Shown piece after piece: positions 1-10,626 of a stretch of DNA of 64,000 nt. The position numbers and the translations under genes were made by a program. The stretch is from positions 120,932,001 through 120,996,000 of the forward strand of contig NC_092520.1 in the NCBI RefSeq assembly GCF_037038585.1. The letters run 5' to 3'. The notes beneath the pieces are model-generated. The model saw only the letters and a program-made list of their open reading frames with translations, was not told where the DNA came from and made no database searches. Origin of the DNA: Patagioenas fasciata (lineage: Eukaryota; Chordata; Aves; Columbiformes; Columbidae). The first letter of the stretch is position 1, and every line of letters starts with the position of its first letter.

Positions 1-1449
1 CAATAACATATGTAACTGCAGAAGAGAAATTTAGTTACCACTGTTGAAATTTTAACTATACAAAGAAGATGAAGCCCCCTGCCCTGCCTCAAATTTTGAT
101 TTAGGCTGCTATCTGAAATAGACTTTCCTGTTGAACAAGGCACCTGCTACATTTAAGAATTTGGCTTGCCATGAGTTGTGCGCTTCCAAAAGTGACAGCA
201 TTTTTAGCCTCTGTCTTGTAATTATGTTTACAACTTGTCACAAGCCATAATTAATGTCAAGCTGTCAGCACAATTTAAAAAAGAAAAAAGAAAATTTAAA
301 GATCAAAGATTTAAAAGAATTCTCATTTTCACGACCCTCTCAAGAGACATTTTAGGGCTGTATCTGTACCAGTAAACAGAATAAGCCAGGAAATGTTCTC
401 TGGCCTCGAGACCAGCCACCATGACAGGTTCTATTCACATGTAAGTTCTCCCAGCCCCCTTCAAAAATGACACCATCAACAACACCCAACCTCTGCTGTC
501 CTTCCAGCTGTGCCCAGACACTGCCTGAGGGAGTGCTGGCTGCCATAGACCACAGTGCATGCAACCAAGTACATCAAAGACTATTCTAGCAATTTAATGG
601 TATGGATCACTGTACATCATTGCTTAGGCCTGTGTTACAACCTTGTTCAGCTTAAAACAGATATCCCTTTAAGGCTAGAATCTCTATCAGCCGGGCATGT
701 GCAAATACAGAATCTTCTCAGCCTGTCTGGAGTACAAAAGCAGGGACAGGAAGCTGAAGAGAACCACTTCACACATGACGTGGCATGGTCCTCACAGATC
801 CATCAGGTTCGCACTTCCTTCAGGAAGGCGGGACCTAAGCAGAGGTGCTTGGGTTAACCCCATACCACCACCCTCCTGGGTTAACCCAATAACCACCACC
901 AGGCACTGGGAGACCCAGCCAGGACCTCACAGAGGCTGCAGGAGATAGAGCTGGTGGCAGCACTGCTGGTTCCAGGCAGGGTGCTGCAGACTGGAGGCTG
1001 AAGGCGGAGACCAGGTCTTGCTCTTGACCAACTCAATAATCACTTCTGTGCTGCACAACTCGGCTAAGAAAATGCAGCACTTGAGGGGTGCCTTGATTTC
1101 TTGCCCAATCTAATGAGCACAAGCATTATATCATGCACAGAGTGATCATGACATGCAAAGTGCCTTATCCCCCCCTTCCCCACACAGGCTGTTACAGTGG
1201 TTATTCAGTCAGTGTCTGGCATGCTTATTAAGCACTGGTAGACCTAAATTTAGAGACAATTGAAGTGCAGGATGTCCAGTCTTAGAATACTCCAAGCTGG
1301 TCAGAGACTTCGTCTTCCCAAATCCTCTACATCTGGGCTTTGCTGGAGACAGGCTACTACACTGATTGGGCCCCAGAGAGGAATTTGTTTCCAGCCTTTA
1401 TAGATCCATGCTGTATCTGAAAACACTGCGAAACCCCAGACAGACTCAC
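1..1449 (-). other. CNGA3: CNGA3 intron 7 (partial)
   Basis: This is intron sequence downstream of the S2 exon, with no continuation exon found. It contains a short imperfect direct repeat (GGGTTAACCC followed by an ACCACC tract) at about 853-902. No transposable element is recognised. Confidence 0.75.
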
Positions 1450-1556
1450 CTGTCCTGAATCTGACAAACATGTCGAGAACATAGATGATATCAGAGCCAT
1501 AATCCAAGAACAGCCATATTTTAATATGGTCAACTTGTAGCTCATCAAAGCAGGCT
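1450..1556 (-). CDS. CNGA3: CNGA3 coding exon 7 (end of S1 loop and S2)
   Basis: The exon is 107 nt, entering in phase 2 and leaving in phase 1, with acceptor TTGTTTCTTTAG and donor GGACAG|gtgagt. It encodes residues 231-266: [30 protein letters not shown] and VRFRT, plus the first G of codon 267. The ACFDELQ motif and the LDY-D--Y--D-FVR-RTG pattern are strongly conserved in CNG channels and form the S1-S2 loop and the S2 helix. The next exon must begin in phase 1 and lies outside the window. Confidence 0.95.
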
Positions 1557-2479
1557 CTAAAGAAACAAAGATAATAAAAATAAAAATAAAATTAAATTAA
1601 ATTAAAAATAATAATAGTAATAATAATACACCAATTGCATAAGCAGAGTTCTTGCAATGTGTCTCCTAGCAGCATGTTAGTGCACACTACCAGCACTGAA
1701 AAATTAAGGGCAGCATAGCTCCATGCCTAGATATCTGCACACTAGAGCTCTGTCTAAACAGACTCTAGGATCTTTTAGATGTTTAGGCCAGGAGCAAAAC
1801 CCAAACACGTAGTTGCCACACAAGTGCACTTACAGAGAAATACACATATCCTACAATCAAACATGCATCGGATTTCATGGGATACGCATCTCCATTAAGA
1901 TAATTCCCAAATAAAATATTTGTTTCTAAGTGGCAAGCCATCCTCACCTCTCCCTTTCATCTGACAGAGCTTAGGTGAGTCATTTCCACACCACTTCATT
2001 ACTTTGACTCAAAATTATTTCCACGTTTTACAAGGGAAAATAAATACTTGAGTAAAATCCTTCCACCCTTCAAGCATCTACAGATGCATGACATTAATTT
2101 AAGATGACCCAACACTGCCCATACCCTTCTGTTCTCTCTTGGTTGATGGGAAGACCTGCCCCAGCCGGGGTTACAGAGGCTGTCGTGGCCACGGCCAATC
2201 CCTGTAGCTTGCCACCAGGTGGCATGCAAAGGCCACTGACAGCTCTTATGGAGACACTCATTGCAAGTTAGAACAAACTGGTTTTAGACAAGATAAAAAG
2301 AAACATTGGCCGTCTATTCCCAGTGGTACATACATCATATATCCCTAAGGGTATATGAACTGTCAATCTTCTAGGTAAGTCACCCAAAAAATACTGCAGG
2401 GAGATAAGCGGGTGATTTACACAGGAAACACAAGACACTAAAATTGAAACCTAACATAATTATTAACTTAAATCCATAC
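1557..2479 (-). other. CNGA3: CNGA3 intron 6
   Basis: This 923-base AT-rich intron lies between the S1 and S2 exons. The only distinctive element is the AAT-type simple repeat at 1,571-1,629, which starts 15 bases before the acceptor of exon 7. Confidence 0.85.
1571..1629. repeat. AT-rich simple repeat (TAAAA/TAAT type)
   Basis: An imperfect run of ATAAAAATAAAA, AAATT and AATAATAAT units. On the CNGA3 sense strand it is T-rich and sits close to the exon 7 acceptor, so it may act as part of an extended polypyrimidine region. Confidence 0.85.
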
Positions 2480-2587
2480 CTGCACACTAGCATACACCAG
2501 TTATAGAATACAGGTGCTGCAATAATGGTCAGCCAGTTGTAGTAAATATTGCTTGAAGGATCTATCACAAAGATCTCTTTTTTCTTC
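2480..2587 (-). CDS. CNGA3: CNGA3 coding exon 6 (S1 segment)
   Basis: This exon is 108 nt, phase 2 to phase 2, with acceptor CTTTACAG and donor TGCAG|gtatgg. It gives residues 195-230: [18 protein letters not shown], then [17 protein letters not shown]. The IDPSSN-YYNWL motif and the hydrophobic stretch after it are the conserved entry to transmembrane helix S1 of CNG alpha subunits. Although phase-symmetric, skipping it would delete S1, so it is expected to be constitutive. Confidence 0.95.
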
Positions 2588-4314
2588 CTGTAAAGTAAAA
2601 CGGGCAGATTTACACTGGAAATTTAATGAAGTGACCTGCTGGATCTCCCTATTCTGGAGGTCACTCATCTCATGAGGTCACAGTTGCCTAAGAAGAGAAA
2701 GTATTCATGCAGGCAGCTCCAGATGAGATACCAAATATTATTTGCCTGACCCAACTTTGGAAAAAGTAGGAGTGAAAAGAAAAACAGAGACAGTCACGTT
2801 GCCCCCACTCAAAACCACACCCTTTCTGCATATGACCCCCACTGAAAACAAAGGAAAAACGTTAAATGTTTCTTATTATCTTTCCAGCTAGAAGGCTATG
2901 GTCCACTGCTAGAGAAAGAACCTTCATTTGCAGATTAATGTTAATGTTTCTGGAAATCCTATTACTGAAATGACTTCATGAGCACACATTTAAACAAGTA
3001 AAATACATAGATATTCAAATACATGTTCACACAAGTAAACCTGTGTGCACATACACTTAGTGTGTGACTAGAACTAAAACATGTATTATTATATAAAAGC
3101 ACATTTCACACACTCACAGTCTTGGCTCCCTAGGCCTCAGAACAGTGAGAAATACTAGATGAAGCATACGGGCCTGGAATCCAGAGAAGATTTAAAGAAC
3201 AGCACGGCTAATGGCACATGTAGAGTACTCTCAGAAGTGCCCTTCCCCAGCAAGAGAAAGGTTGATGCGGTATAGCCAGCGTTAGGCATGTATGGAATCA
3301 GAGAAATTATATATTAGTGGATTGGGAGGTCGACAGCTCCAGAAGTTATTTCAACATAGCATGATCTGTGAACTGCATAATAGCGTGGAGAGTGCATGAC
3401 CAGGCAAGGCTTGGATAGGTGTTTGTGCGACTCTTCCTAATCCCCAGGAATCTAAAAATATTAAAATGTAATCGTAATTGATTTCATATTTGTGCATACT
3501 TCTGGCATTATTCTTGCTGTCAGCTGAATGTGAGATGACAATGTTACTAGAAGAAGCAGTTTTATTCTAAAAAGTGTTTGCCATCTTCACAGCTCAGGTT
3601 TTCACTACATGGCAATTGAAGCTGGAAGAAAGTGCTTAGAAGGAAGGCTTTCAAATAAAATAAAGCTTTGATTAAGAAAGTCAAGATCTTGAGATCAGGC
3701 AGATTCCATCTGGAAGCAAGTCCTAACTACGTGTCCCCATGCCTACAGAGCACATGCCACCACACACATATGTATAAACTCGCAGTATATTACCCTCACA
3801 TATTCCTTAACTGTGAAGTCAGCTCAAATGTATTACCTTTTTATCAGCTACCACTGTTATTTTTTATGACTCATAAGACTAAATAGTACTATGTTTGGGT
3901 CAGTTTTGGGGGAACAAAACAAGAGCAGGATCCATTTCTGTCAAAAGCATTGAAATGATCCCATTTTCTTGCAGAAATACAGCATCTCCTCATCAGCAGA
4001 AGCAAACTTTAGCGAACACCAGTAATGAACAGCATCATATTAAGTAAGCAAATATGTCAGTCAGTGTAATAACGAAACTTTTAAGTACATCTGGAAACTG
4101 TTTGTGACAGGTCTAAACACAGGTCTTAAAGATGCAATGAGTTTGCTGAGCAGTTGCACCTTTCCAAAGGGAAAAGCATATTAAAGATCTGACAGGCTAA
4201 CATTCTGCAGTCTACAGAACAATAACTGTGGTGGAAGTGTAATGATGACATGCCATACCATGTTTTGTAGTGTCGGAGGTGTGTCACAGGCATATATTAA
4301 TTCTTTATACTTAC
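2588..4314 (-). other. CNGA3: CNGA3 intron 5
   Basis: Unique AT-rich intron sequence between the Lys/Glu exon and the S1 exon. I see no repeat family and no further exon. Confidence 0.85.
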
Positions 4315-4446
4315 TCTTCTTTTTTTTTATCATCTTTTTTGTCATCTTTCTTTTCCTCTTTCTTTTCCTCCTTCTTTTCCTCCTTCTTCTCCTCTTTCTT
4401 TTCCTCTTTTTTCTCCTCTTTAACCTCTTTCTTTTCTTCCTTTTTG
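4315..4446 (-). CDS. CNGA3: CNGA3 coding exon 5 (Lys/Glu-repeat exon)
   Basis: The exon is 132 nt, phase 2 to phase 2, with acceptor GTTGTGTTGTACAG and donor GAAGA|gtaagt. It encodes residues 151-194, almost entirely Lys, Glu and Asp in KKEE units: KKEEKKEVKEE, then repeated EKKEEK, ending KKDDKKDDKKKE. The DNA is a 12-bp-type purine minisatellite on the coding strand. A long charged tract before S1 is also a feature of rod CNGA1. Human CNGA3 has only a short EEEKKTKKK here. Joining exons 4 and 6 directly (GA plus G) reproduces such a short version in frame, so this exon is probably a cassette or a lineage-dependent expansion. Confidence 0.88.
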
Positions 4447-7400
4447 CTGTACAACACAACGTAAGGCTTAGCAATATTACCGATATTCTAGCAGTTAAGG
4501 GTGTGGGTGGATGTCGAGGTACAGGAAACTAGACTAGACTCCAGACAGAGTAGGACAGGGATCCAACTGGTGACAATGGTTTACAGGCTGAGGCCTCTTG
4601 AACTGACACCACCACACTAACACATCAGGTAACCAGCTGGCTGATTCCATGCATTAGTCACTCACACTTTCTTGACCTATTCTGACATCAGTGCACCAGG
4701 CAGATTTTAACCAAACGCTTCCAGTTTGTTTCATTCTTTAGAACTCAGGCATTTAAAAAGAAGTCTATCAAGTTATAATAGAACTTGAAATGGATTAACA
4801 ACCTGTCAACATTCTTTGCGTATTCAAAACCCTACAGTCACTGTCTGAAGCTTTTATGGTAATAAAACAAAATGAAAATTTTCTCTCACAGTTCTTTAAA
4901 ACCAACATGGCTATAATTGGTTGATTACCTCTGGTTTCAACTGTTGCCTTGGAGAAGAATCCTAGTCAATGTTTGAACAAACACAGCAACTTCAGAAAAG
5001 AGGTGTGTTTTATTTAACTACATAGTAGCCATTTTATAAATGCTTTATAGTAAACATGATTAAGCCAACCTAATTTAGACCTCTGTAGTAGAGATCCAGT
5101 GTATCTACAAGACAGTCCGTATCTACGAGAAGACATGTGCCCTAAGGGCATTTTTTTTTCTTCCCATCAACTGTAGAGGTAGAACGGATTGCCTAGCTCA
5201 GATGTGGATGTCCATGTGTGATCAGAGAAGCCATGCCCAAGTTGCTCTGCCTGTATTTGTTTGCCACTGTATTGAAAGGCTGAGCACTAAGCATGAAGTT
5301 CTATCCTTACTCACATCAGTGGGAATTCTGCCTAGACTTAATGGAATCACGATTGTCTCCATGTTTATTAATTGCTTGTCATGTAATAAAGTAAACTATG
5401 GACCATTTAACAGAATTATATCCTATCGTTCCATAGTATCCAGCACAGACCCACACTGCAAGATTTAATTCCAGATATGGTTTTTCATACTGTTCAAGTA
5501 TGTACATCCTTTAGCTCATTACAATGTGATAAGCCAGATATAAAGATGGAATTAACTTCTCCCATTCTGAACTTTGTATGAAAAGTCTTGAGCTATGTCA
5601 ACTTATGCAGATAGGCCTACACATCCTCTTCAAAACTGCAGAAAGTAAACATCTTTCCTAAGATTTCGTCAAACTTAAGGCTAAATTTGCTACAGGGATT
5701 GGTCAAGAATCATGTAAGCTGAAGAGCTGCACTAATTTGCACAAGCAGAAAATTGAATATCTAAGATCTCCCTATTTTGTACTAGAATTTTTTTTATTCC
5801 TTGAAGCAGGAAGTGTCCCCATTGGTAAGACATAAAACACTAAATGTTCCAAACACTAGAGGGTATGGATAAGGCATATAGAAACATAACTCCCCATACA
5901 TAAGATCCAGTTTGGATGAAAACTGGGACTCCTGCTCCCATGGAAGCTACATGTTGTCCTCTGAACTGTCAGGATTGGGTCTTGTTTTCCCTTGCACTAG
6001 TGTCAATAAAGGACAAATTAGTTCAATGAGAGCAACATCTCACAGCAAAGACAGAATACGTAATAACAGTTGAAAAAGTGCTGCTTACTGGATTTGAACC
6101 AACAGGTGAAAAGTTTAGTGAGCTCACTTGTGCTTTGCATGTATACTTACTTGTATTACTCAGCTCACAGAAAAATCTATGCTGTGAATAGCAGTCCTGT
6201 CTATTAATGTGCTTGTTACAGGAAGAAGAAAGCACTACAAGGCAGAAGACAACAGTCACCGATTTTAAGACAGTAGTAGCTTTCACCTGTCAGCAACAAG
6301 CACCTCTTCCAGTTCTCACCATTAGGCATTTCCATAATGATGTAGCATCACAGTGTAATTTGGAAAAGCCCACATTCATTTGCTAAAAAATGCTGAAATC
6401 CTACACTCCCCCATGTCTAGGGAAATACCTACCAAGTTGACCAACACTATTGAAACATTTCAAATTAGACACTGCAAGGGAGCATAACTGGAGGAGAAAA
6501 GAACCTTTGGGTTGACTGGTCTTCTATTTGTACACGCATTTCAACTCAAATAAACAGTTTTTCATTTACCAAGGCTGATTCTAAATGGCAGTGGGAACTG
6601 CTGCTAAGTATTTATTTCTTTGCCACAACTCCCCTGGACTTTTATTGCTTCTCTTCCAAATCAGCCTCAAAAACTCCTTCCTATCTAAGAAACATGTCAA
6701 GATGTCACTGTGTATTACTATGCATGGTGCCTGATCTAAAGGCCAATTCACAGTTGCTGTTGTTGTTAGTGTTAAAGTAGCTCCTCGATACTTCAAATGT
6801 CTGGCTTTCTTATCAGAAAGGAAGAACTATGAGTAAATGTAATTTTCAAATAGTAGGGCCACTGTACATTTGTGGATGTTGTTATGCAAGGAAAAGTAGG
6901 TTGATACAGAGAATCAATCAAAAAGTCTCAGTGGTGGTGAACTCTGGAAGGGAATACTTTGACAGTTCTAACTTCCTCCTATGTGTTATATTTCACACAG
7001 CATCTAATGCCAATACTTCTTTTTCTCTGGTCTGAGATCTGCCACAAATTCATCTGTCACCTACAGATTCACATTTAAGATTCTTCAATTTCTGTGGCCT
7101 CTGTTCATCTCTCTATTGTGGTAACTCTCAACTTATTGTACTCCCATGTACGTGTAGTCTGGCAGTGGAAGTCACTAAAGGGTAAAGGTTGGCCATAATC
7201 AAAGACTTCAAAGCATCACCTACAGTTCCGCATGGGCAGCCACTCTTAGTTCTTTAACATAATGAAAAACCCAAAGCTTCAAAAAGATCTGAATCTTTTA
7301 TTCTTTATCAGTGCTATTGAGTAAACTGGAATCCAAGATGTTGGTGCCTCTTCTCTTTGACAGCAATACAGGGGCATCCATTCTATGTTTCCAGCATGCT

Positions 7401-8824
7401 GAAAGCAGCGTGCATCTTCAGACTCAGAAAACATGTCTTCATCAACCCCTGTGAAAACACTGTCATAGTCTCTGAATGAGTCAGATATTTGCCTTTCTCA
7501 TCCCTCAAGTACTTTGCAAATCAAGTATGTTCCAGACTGTCAGGCAGGTAGACAGACAAGTGTTGTCTTCATTTAAAAATCATTAAACATTGGAAGGATG
7601 AAAGCATTGCCCAAGGTACATGAGTCATTGTCAGAAACAGTGTAAGAAAGCAGTATTTCCATCCTAATTGGTCCTCTGGGCCCTGACTAGCAAGCTCCAG
7701 GCTTTTAGCACTTTTATTATTCCAGTCTAAATAAAATTCTGCACATTTCTGTCACTGTTCACTGCACATGGATTTTCCTTTTTCATAAAAGTTATGCAAA
7801 CCAAACAAAAAATTTTCTTCAGGAACAGGAAGACTTCTTGTTCAGGTATTTGCACAAAGCTTTTGCATCATCATTTTAAAAGTACAGTTTGAGCTCATCT
7901 GTGATGGAGATATTTGGAGAAAAAAAACAACAGTTTCCTTGAAGTATTTCTGACATAATAAAAACCTGTGTCTATTATTTTAAACATTTGGTTTCACCTG
8001 GAAAGCAATGAAAAAAAATCATCATCATGTGTGACAAGAGATCTGCTGCTGGATGCTACAGAGCTGACGTGTCCTCAGATAACTGTGGTCTGAGACATGC
8101 AACAAATATTGGTGTTGGGTGATTTCAAATTTCAAGAGCTCTTCACCATTTCAAGAGATTTCGCTTTGGTGTAACACTGTGAAATATCTTGGCAACTATA
8201 TGAAATAGACTCCAAAGGACAGCTTCTGTCAGAGCTTCTGTTGCAATGCAAGTCTTTTTACGTTACCTGTCACTCTCTCTACACCTACATCAACAACATC
8301 TGCTGAACTGAAACACACATTTTAAAAAGATGGTCAGTTTTCACTTTGACTGCACACACAAGTGTTTTCAAGGTACTCTGATCAGTACCCGCTTCTCATT
8401 TGAAAACCTGAAATTTTTTGTGGCACTTGATTTGCAGAAGGGGACTAGCATGTTAAAAGAGGAAAATCACTATTAGAAAATTAATACACAAATCTCATTT
8501 AAAACCTGAAGAATTAATAAATCAATTGGTAACACAGTAAAATCAGCCAGCTGAACTAGATGAGATAGGGACTAAGTGCTTAATCCTTGTGAGATAAGGA
8601 TAACTTCAGACAAAAAGAAGTTTGCAGGGAACATAAAGGATGTTTTTAATACTAAGGATGCTTTTAATACTAAGAAAACTAGATCTTTCTTTATAATTAA
8701 ACTATATTCTTAGGAGAGGCTTGGGAAGAGATAAGGAGTTTATACTACAAGTGTTGCTAGGCTGGAAAGGGAAAAAGAGAAGGAGCTACTAGTAGAAAGG
8801 TGTTTGGAAGTGATCAGTACTTAC
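4447..8824 (-). other. CNGA3: CNGA3 intron 4
   Basis: A 4.4-kb AT-rich intron. A tandem duplication of about 18 bp, TTTTAATACTAAGGATGC, begins near 8,643. No recognisable transposable element or additional exon was found on either strand. Confidence 0.8.
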
Positions 8825-8878
8825 TCTTCATTGGTGTTGTTGCTATAGTTGACATTAAACTTGGCCAAAGGCCAGTGA
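8825..8878 (-). CDS. CNGA3: CNGA3 coding exon 4 (54-nt small exon)
   Basis: This exon is only 54 nt and is easy to miss. Its acceptor is TAATTTGCTGCAG and its donor GAAGA|gtaagt. Entering in phase 2 it reads SHWPLAKFNVNYSNNTNE, residues 133-150, plus two bases of codon 151. It aligns by eye with the human SAWPLAKCNTNTSNNTEE stretch. It is phase-symmetric like its neighbours. The region is a polar, Asn-rich cytosolic linker before the Lys/Glu tract. Confidence 0.9.
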
Positions 8879-10446
8879 CTGCAGCAAATTAAATAAAACA
8901 CATTAAAGAGTGTATAAAGACTGTTGGTATTTCATACACGTGCTCACTGACACGATGGACCGACTTACTAGCTTCTCACATGTGCACCGATAGGATTAGG
9001 AAGGTCAACTTTGACTGCAGTGATAAGCCCCTTTGTGTAACTATTTCAAGGCACCAGTTTCTTTTTATCATGTGCTTGGCAAACACATTTGTGACCGCAT
9101 CTGATGTCCGAAGCTGGTTCCCAGGCATCTTAGTGCATGGCAACATGCATCTCGCTATTTTTAGCCCTGTACTCATTTGGCTACTATTTTAAGCTTTCTT
9201 CAATCCTTTCAAGTCTTCTTCACAGATGCAGTGCCAAGGTCTTTGGATAAGTAACAAGCTGCAGAATTAAACCTTCATGATAGAACTGCGAGTTACTGTC
9301 ATGTGGCAACAGTGTAAAACTGAGAAGGCAAGAATGGAGGTTTCCAAATTCACTTCTAATAGCCTTATATAGAGGTTTGTTGGCCCAAGATCAATGTTGT
9401 CCTCTGTAATTATTTAGAATCGTCAGCTGCTACTGATCCAGACATCTGAAAAATCAGACACCAGTCTGGCTGATTCAACAAAATGTGCTTTTGAGATGAA
9501 TATCTAAAGAGCAGATCAAGTGAAGAAAATAAGGCTGTGCTGGCTCAAAACAAATCAAGGTAATCTCTGTCAGGCACAGCCCTTCAAAGGTTTTTGCTTT
9601 AACCTGAATTAGGAGTGGAGATTTTGAAACAAATCAGCTTATTACTTGCTTACCTACCAATCTTTCACTATGAAAAAAAGAATGGTAGTCTATGCTTCAA
9701 AGCATAATTCCAAACAGAAAGTCAACTTCTGTCTTGTGACCATCTTCCTCTTTTAGTTGGGAGTTAAATTTCAAACACGATACATATATTCATAAAGTAA
9801 TAATAATAATTCATGAACTCGAAAGCCTGTAAACACATTGCTCTGTTGTTTTATTGGTAAAATTTTAAGATAAGACTGAACCTGCCTTCCATACCAAAGA
9901 CTGAATACGTGCTCGTAAGTCAGCAGCCAAAATATTTTCTCATTTCTGCATCAGAAGCCTTCTGTAATGTTAGCAGCCAAACTCCTGAGCAGGTGTAACA
10001 AAGCAACGACACATTTTGCACAACTGCTTGTTTGAAGTTTCCTAACACTCACAGATAATGTGCATAGCATGAATGTCCTAAAAAGCCACAACTAGCAGCA
10101 TCCTCGATTCTCAAAATGGAAACTGAATTCGTCCTCAGTGGAGTGGAGTTTAGCAACATCAAGTTGAAAGGGAACAAAATTCCAGTTCTGAAAAACCATT
10201 CTGCTTGAAACAGCATAACCAAAATTCTTAGCTTCTTTGCCACAGTGCATTTGAGGGGGAAAGAGAAAGTTGCTGAAAGCCGTAATACTTCAGTTCTGTG
10301 AAGATTCCTGGGCAGCATTAGACACTCTGCTAACCTCCCATGCTAAGCTCCTTACCCTCTTCTTAAAATAAAACTTACATCCTAATCACCAAGAAAATAC
10401 CATAACCTCAGTCATCTTCCTTTCAGGAATAAACACATCTTCTTAC
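8879..10446 (-). other. CNGA3: CNGA3 intron 3
   Basis: A 1.6-kb intron of unique AT-rich sequence. Open frames inside it are short and lack splice support. Confidence 0.85.
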
Positions 10447-10626
10447 CTGTTCACCCCCCCAGGCCGCTCACGGATACCCAAAAAGGAGCGGATGTTACTT
10501 TGCCTGCTGGACACTTCTATAAACTCTGGTCCTCGGATACGCTCTAGGAAAGAATCCGGTCTTTGGTCTTCATGGTGCAAATGTCTTGTGGCCCAGGACC
10601 TCACAGATACGACAAATCGTGATAGC
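10447..10626 (-). CDS. CNGA3: CNGA3 coding exon 3 (amphipathic N-terminal segment)
   Basis: This exon is 180 nt, phase 2 to phase 2, with acceptor CCATTCCATGCAG and donor CAG|gtaaga. It encodes residues 73-132, starting RLSRFVVSVRSWATRHLHH and continuing EDQRPDSFLERIRG. The first 18 residues form a basic-hydrophobic segment (Phe, Val, Trp with Arg and His), at the position where the olfactory paralogue CNGA2 has its calmodulin-binding helix. Whether it binds calmodulin here is inference. The later part (VSSRQSNIRSFLGIRERPGG) is less like human CNGA3 than the first half. Confidence 0.93.

Noticed and set aside
4242-4532. Plus-strand Phe/Leu-rich and Ser/Phe-rich frames over the Lys/Glu exon
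   Set aside because: These are antisense shadows of the CNGA3 Lys/Glu repeat on the minus strand.
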